Source: Blastomonas natatoria (GTDB taxonomy: Bacteria; Pseudomonadota; Alphaproteobacteria; Sphingomonadales; Sphingomonadaceae). Taken from it: DNA of 64,000 bases. The notes under the pieces are model-generated. The model was not told where the DNA came from. It made no database searches and saw only the letters and a list, made by a program, of their open reading frames with translations. Positions within the stretch are counted from its first letter, which is position 1, and each line of letters starts with the position of its first letter. Made by a program: the position numbers and the translations under genes. Shown one piece after another: positions 63,930 through 64,000 of the stretch. The DNA lies in assembly GCF_003201955.1 (NCBI RefSeq), contig NZ_QJJM01000003.1, forward strand, positions 269,171 to 333,170. Reading direction: 5' to 3'.

Positions 63930-64000
63930 AGATATACGCTAAGCGTCTCTGCGCGCACTTATGGGTCGACTCTATGCGTCGACGACTCCAGCATTCCAAA

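Overview
The window reads as a chromosome segment of an alphaproteobacterium of the Sphingomonadales (sphingomonad type); the genus cannot be fixed from the sequence alone. Reasons: a DUF2793 gene of the kind that closes sphingomonad gene-transfer-agent clusters, an OmpA protein with a long proline linker, large TonB-dependent receptors (TBDRs), high-GC coding sequence with many GTG/TTG starts, and dispersed palindromic intergenic repeats (7.4, 14.8 and 22.9 kb).

Region 1 (1-40.26 kb) is ordinary core chromosome. It holds the end of a phage-like/GTA tail module, ompA-like, erpA, an AI-2E family permease, ftsK, a UbiH-like hydroxylase, a TetR/TBDR divergent pair with a visible operator, a MerR/SMR-efflux pair, a CysQ-like phosphatase, prfC, an aldose-epimerase-like gene, pheT-pheS, a sterol-desaturase-like gene, a GNAT, a GMC oxidoreductase and mutS. 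It continues with a three-gene CHAT protease - TpsA exoprotein - TpsB transporter operon (25.9-32.7 kb), threonine aldolase, an EamA permease and a glycosyltransferase/GtrA/methyltransferase envelope-glycan operon (34.9-39.9 kb).

Region 2 starts at a truncated 3' half of a tRNA-Val(CAC)-like gene at 40266-40315, which looks like the left attachment site of an integrated element. The right end is not in the window, so the element may run past 64 kb. Its first part (40.3-48.6 kb) is plasmid-like: a RepC-like initiator whose leader contains a candidate antisense RNA, a CTAG-rich candidate oriT/operator region, a ribbon-helix-helix membrane protein, a MobF relaxase-helicase, and a ParA/small RHH partition pair surrounded by CACATG-type repeats. 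No type IV secretion genes and no integrase are visible.

Region 3 (48.6-52.7 kb) is scar tissue. A complete IS256-family element (32-bp inverted repeats, 8-bp target duplication) interrupts a small winged-helix-like regulator gene that becomes one open frame again if the IS and one target copy are removed. A 44-bp perfect palindrome lies 3 bp in front of its start codon. A one-TM hypothetical gene and non-coding remnants follow.

Region 4 (52.7-62.8 kb), of lower GC, is a compact gene set: two adjacent GATase-like/ThuA-like proteins, a YnjBCD-type ABC importer, an Oar-like TBDR, and a convergent two-gene operon of an APH/methylthioribose-kinase-like kinase and a nucleoside hydrolase. Together they suggest uptake across both membranes of a small molecule with a ribosyl or similar glycosidic bond, followed by hydrolysis and phosphorylation; the substrate is unknown. 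This cluster is the best candidate here for an undescribed pathway. The window ends in a 5'-truncated TBDR pseudogene.
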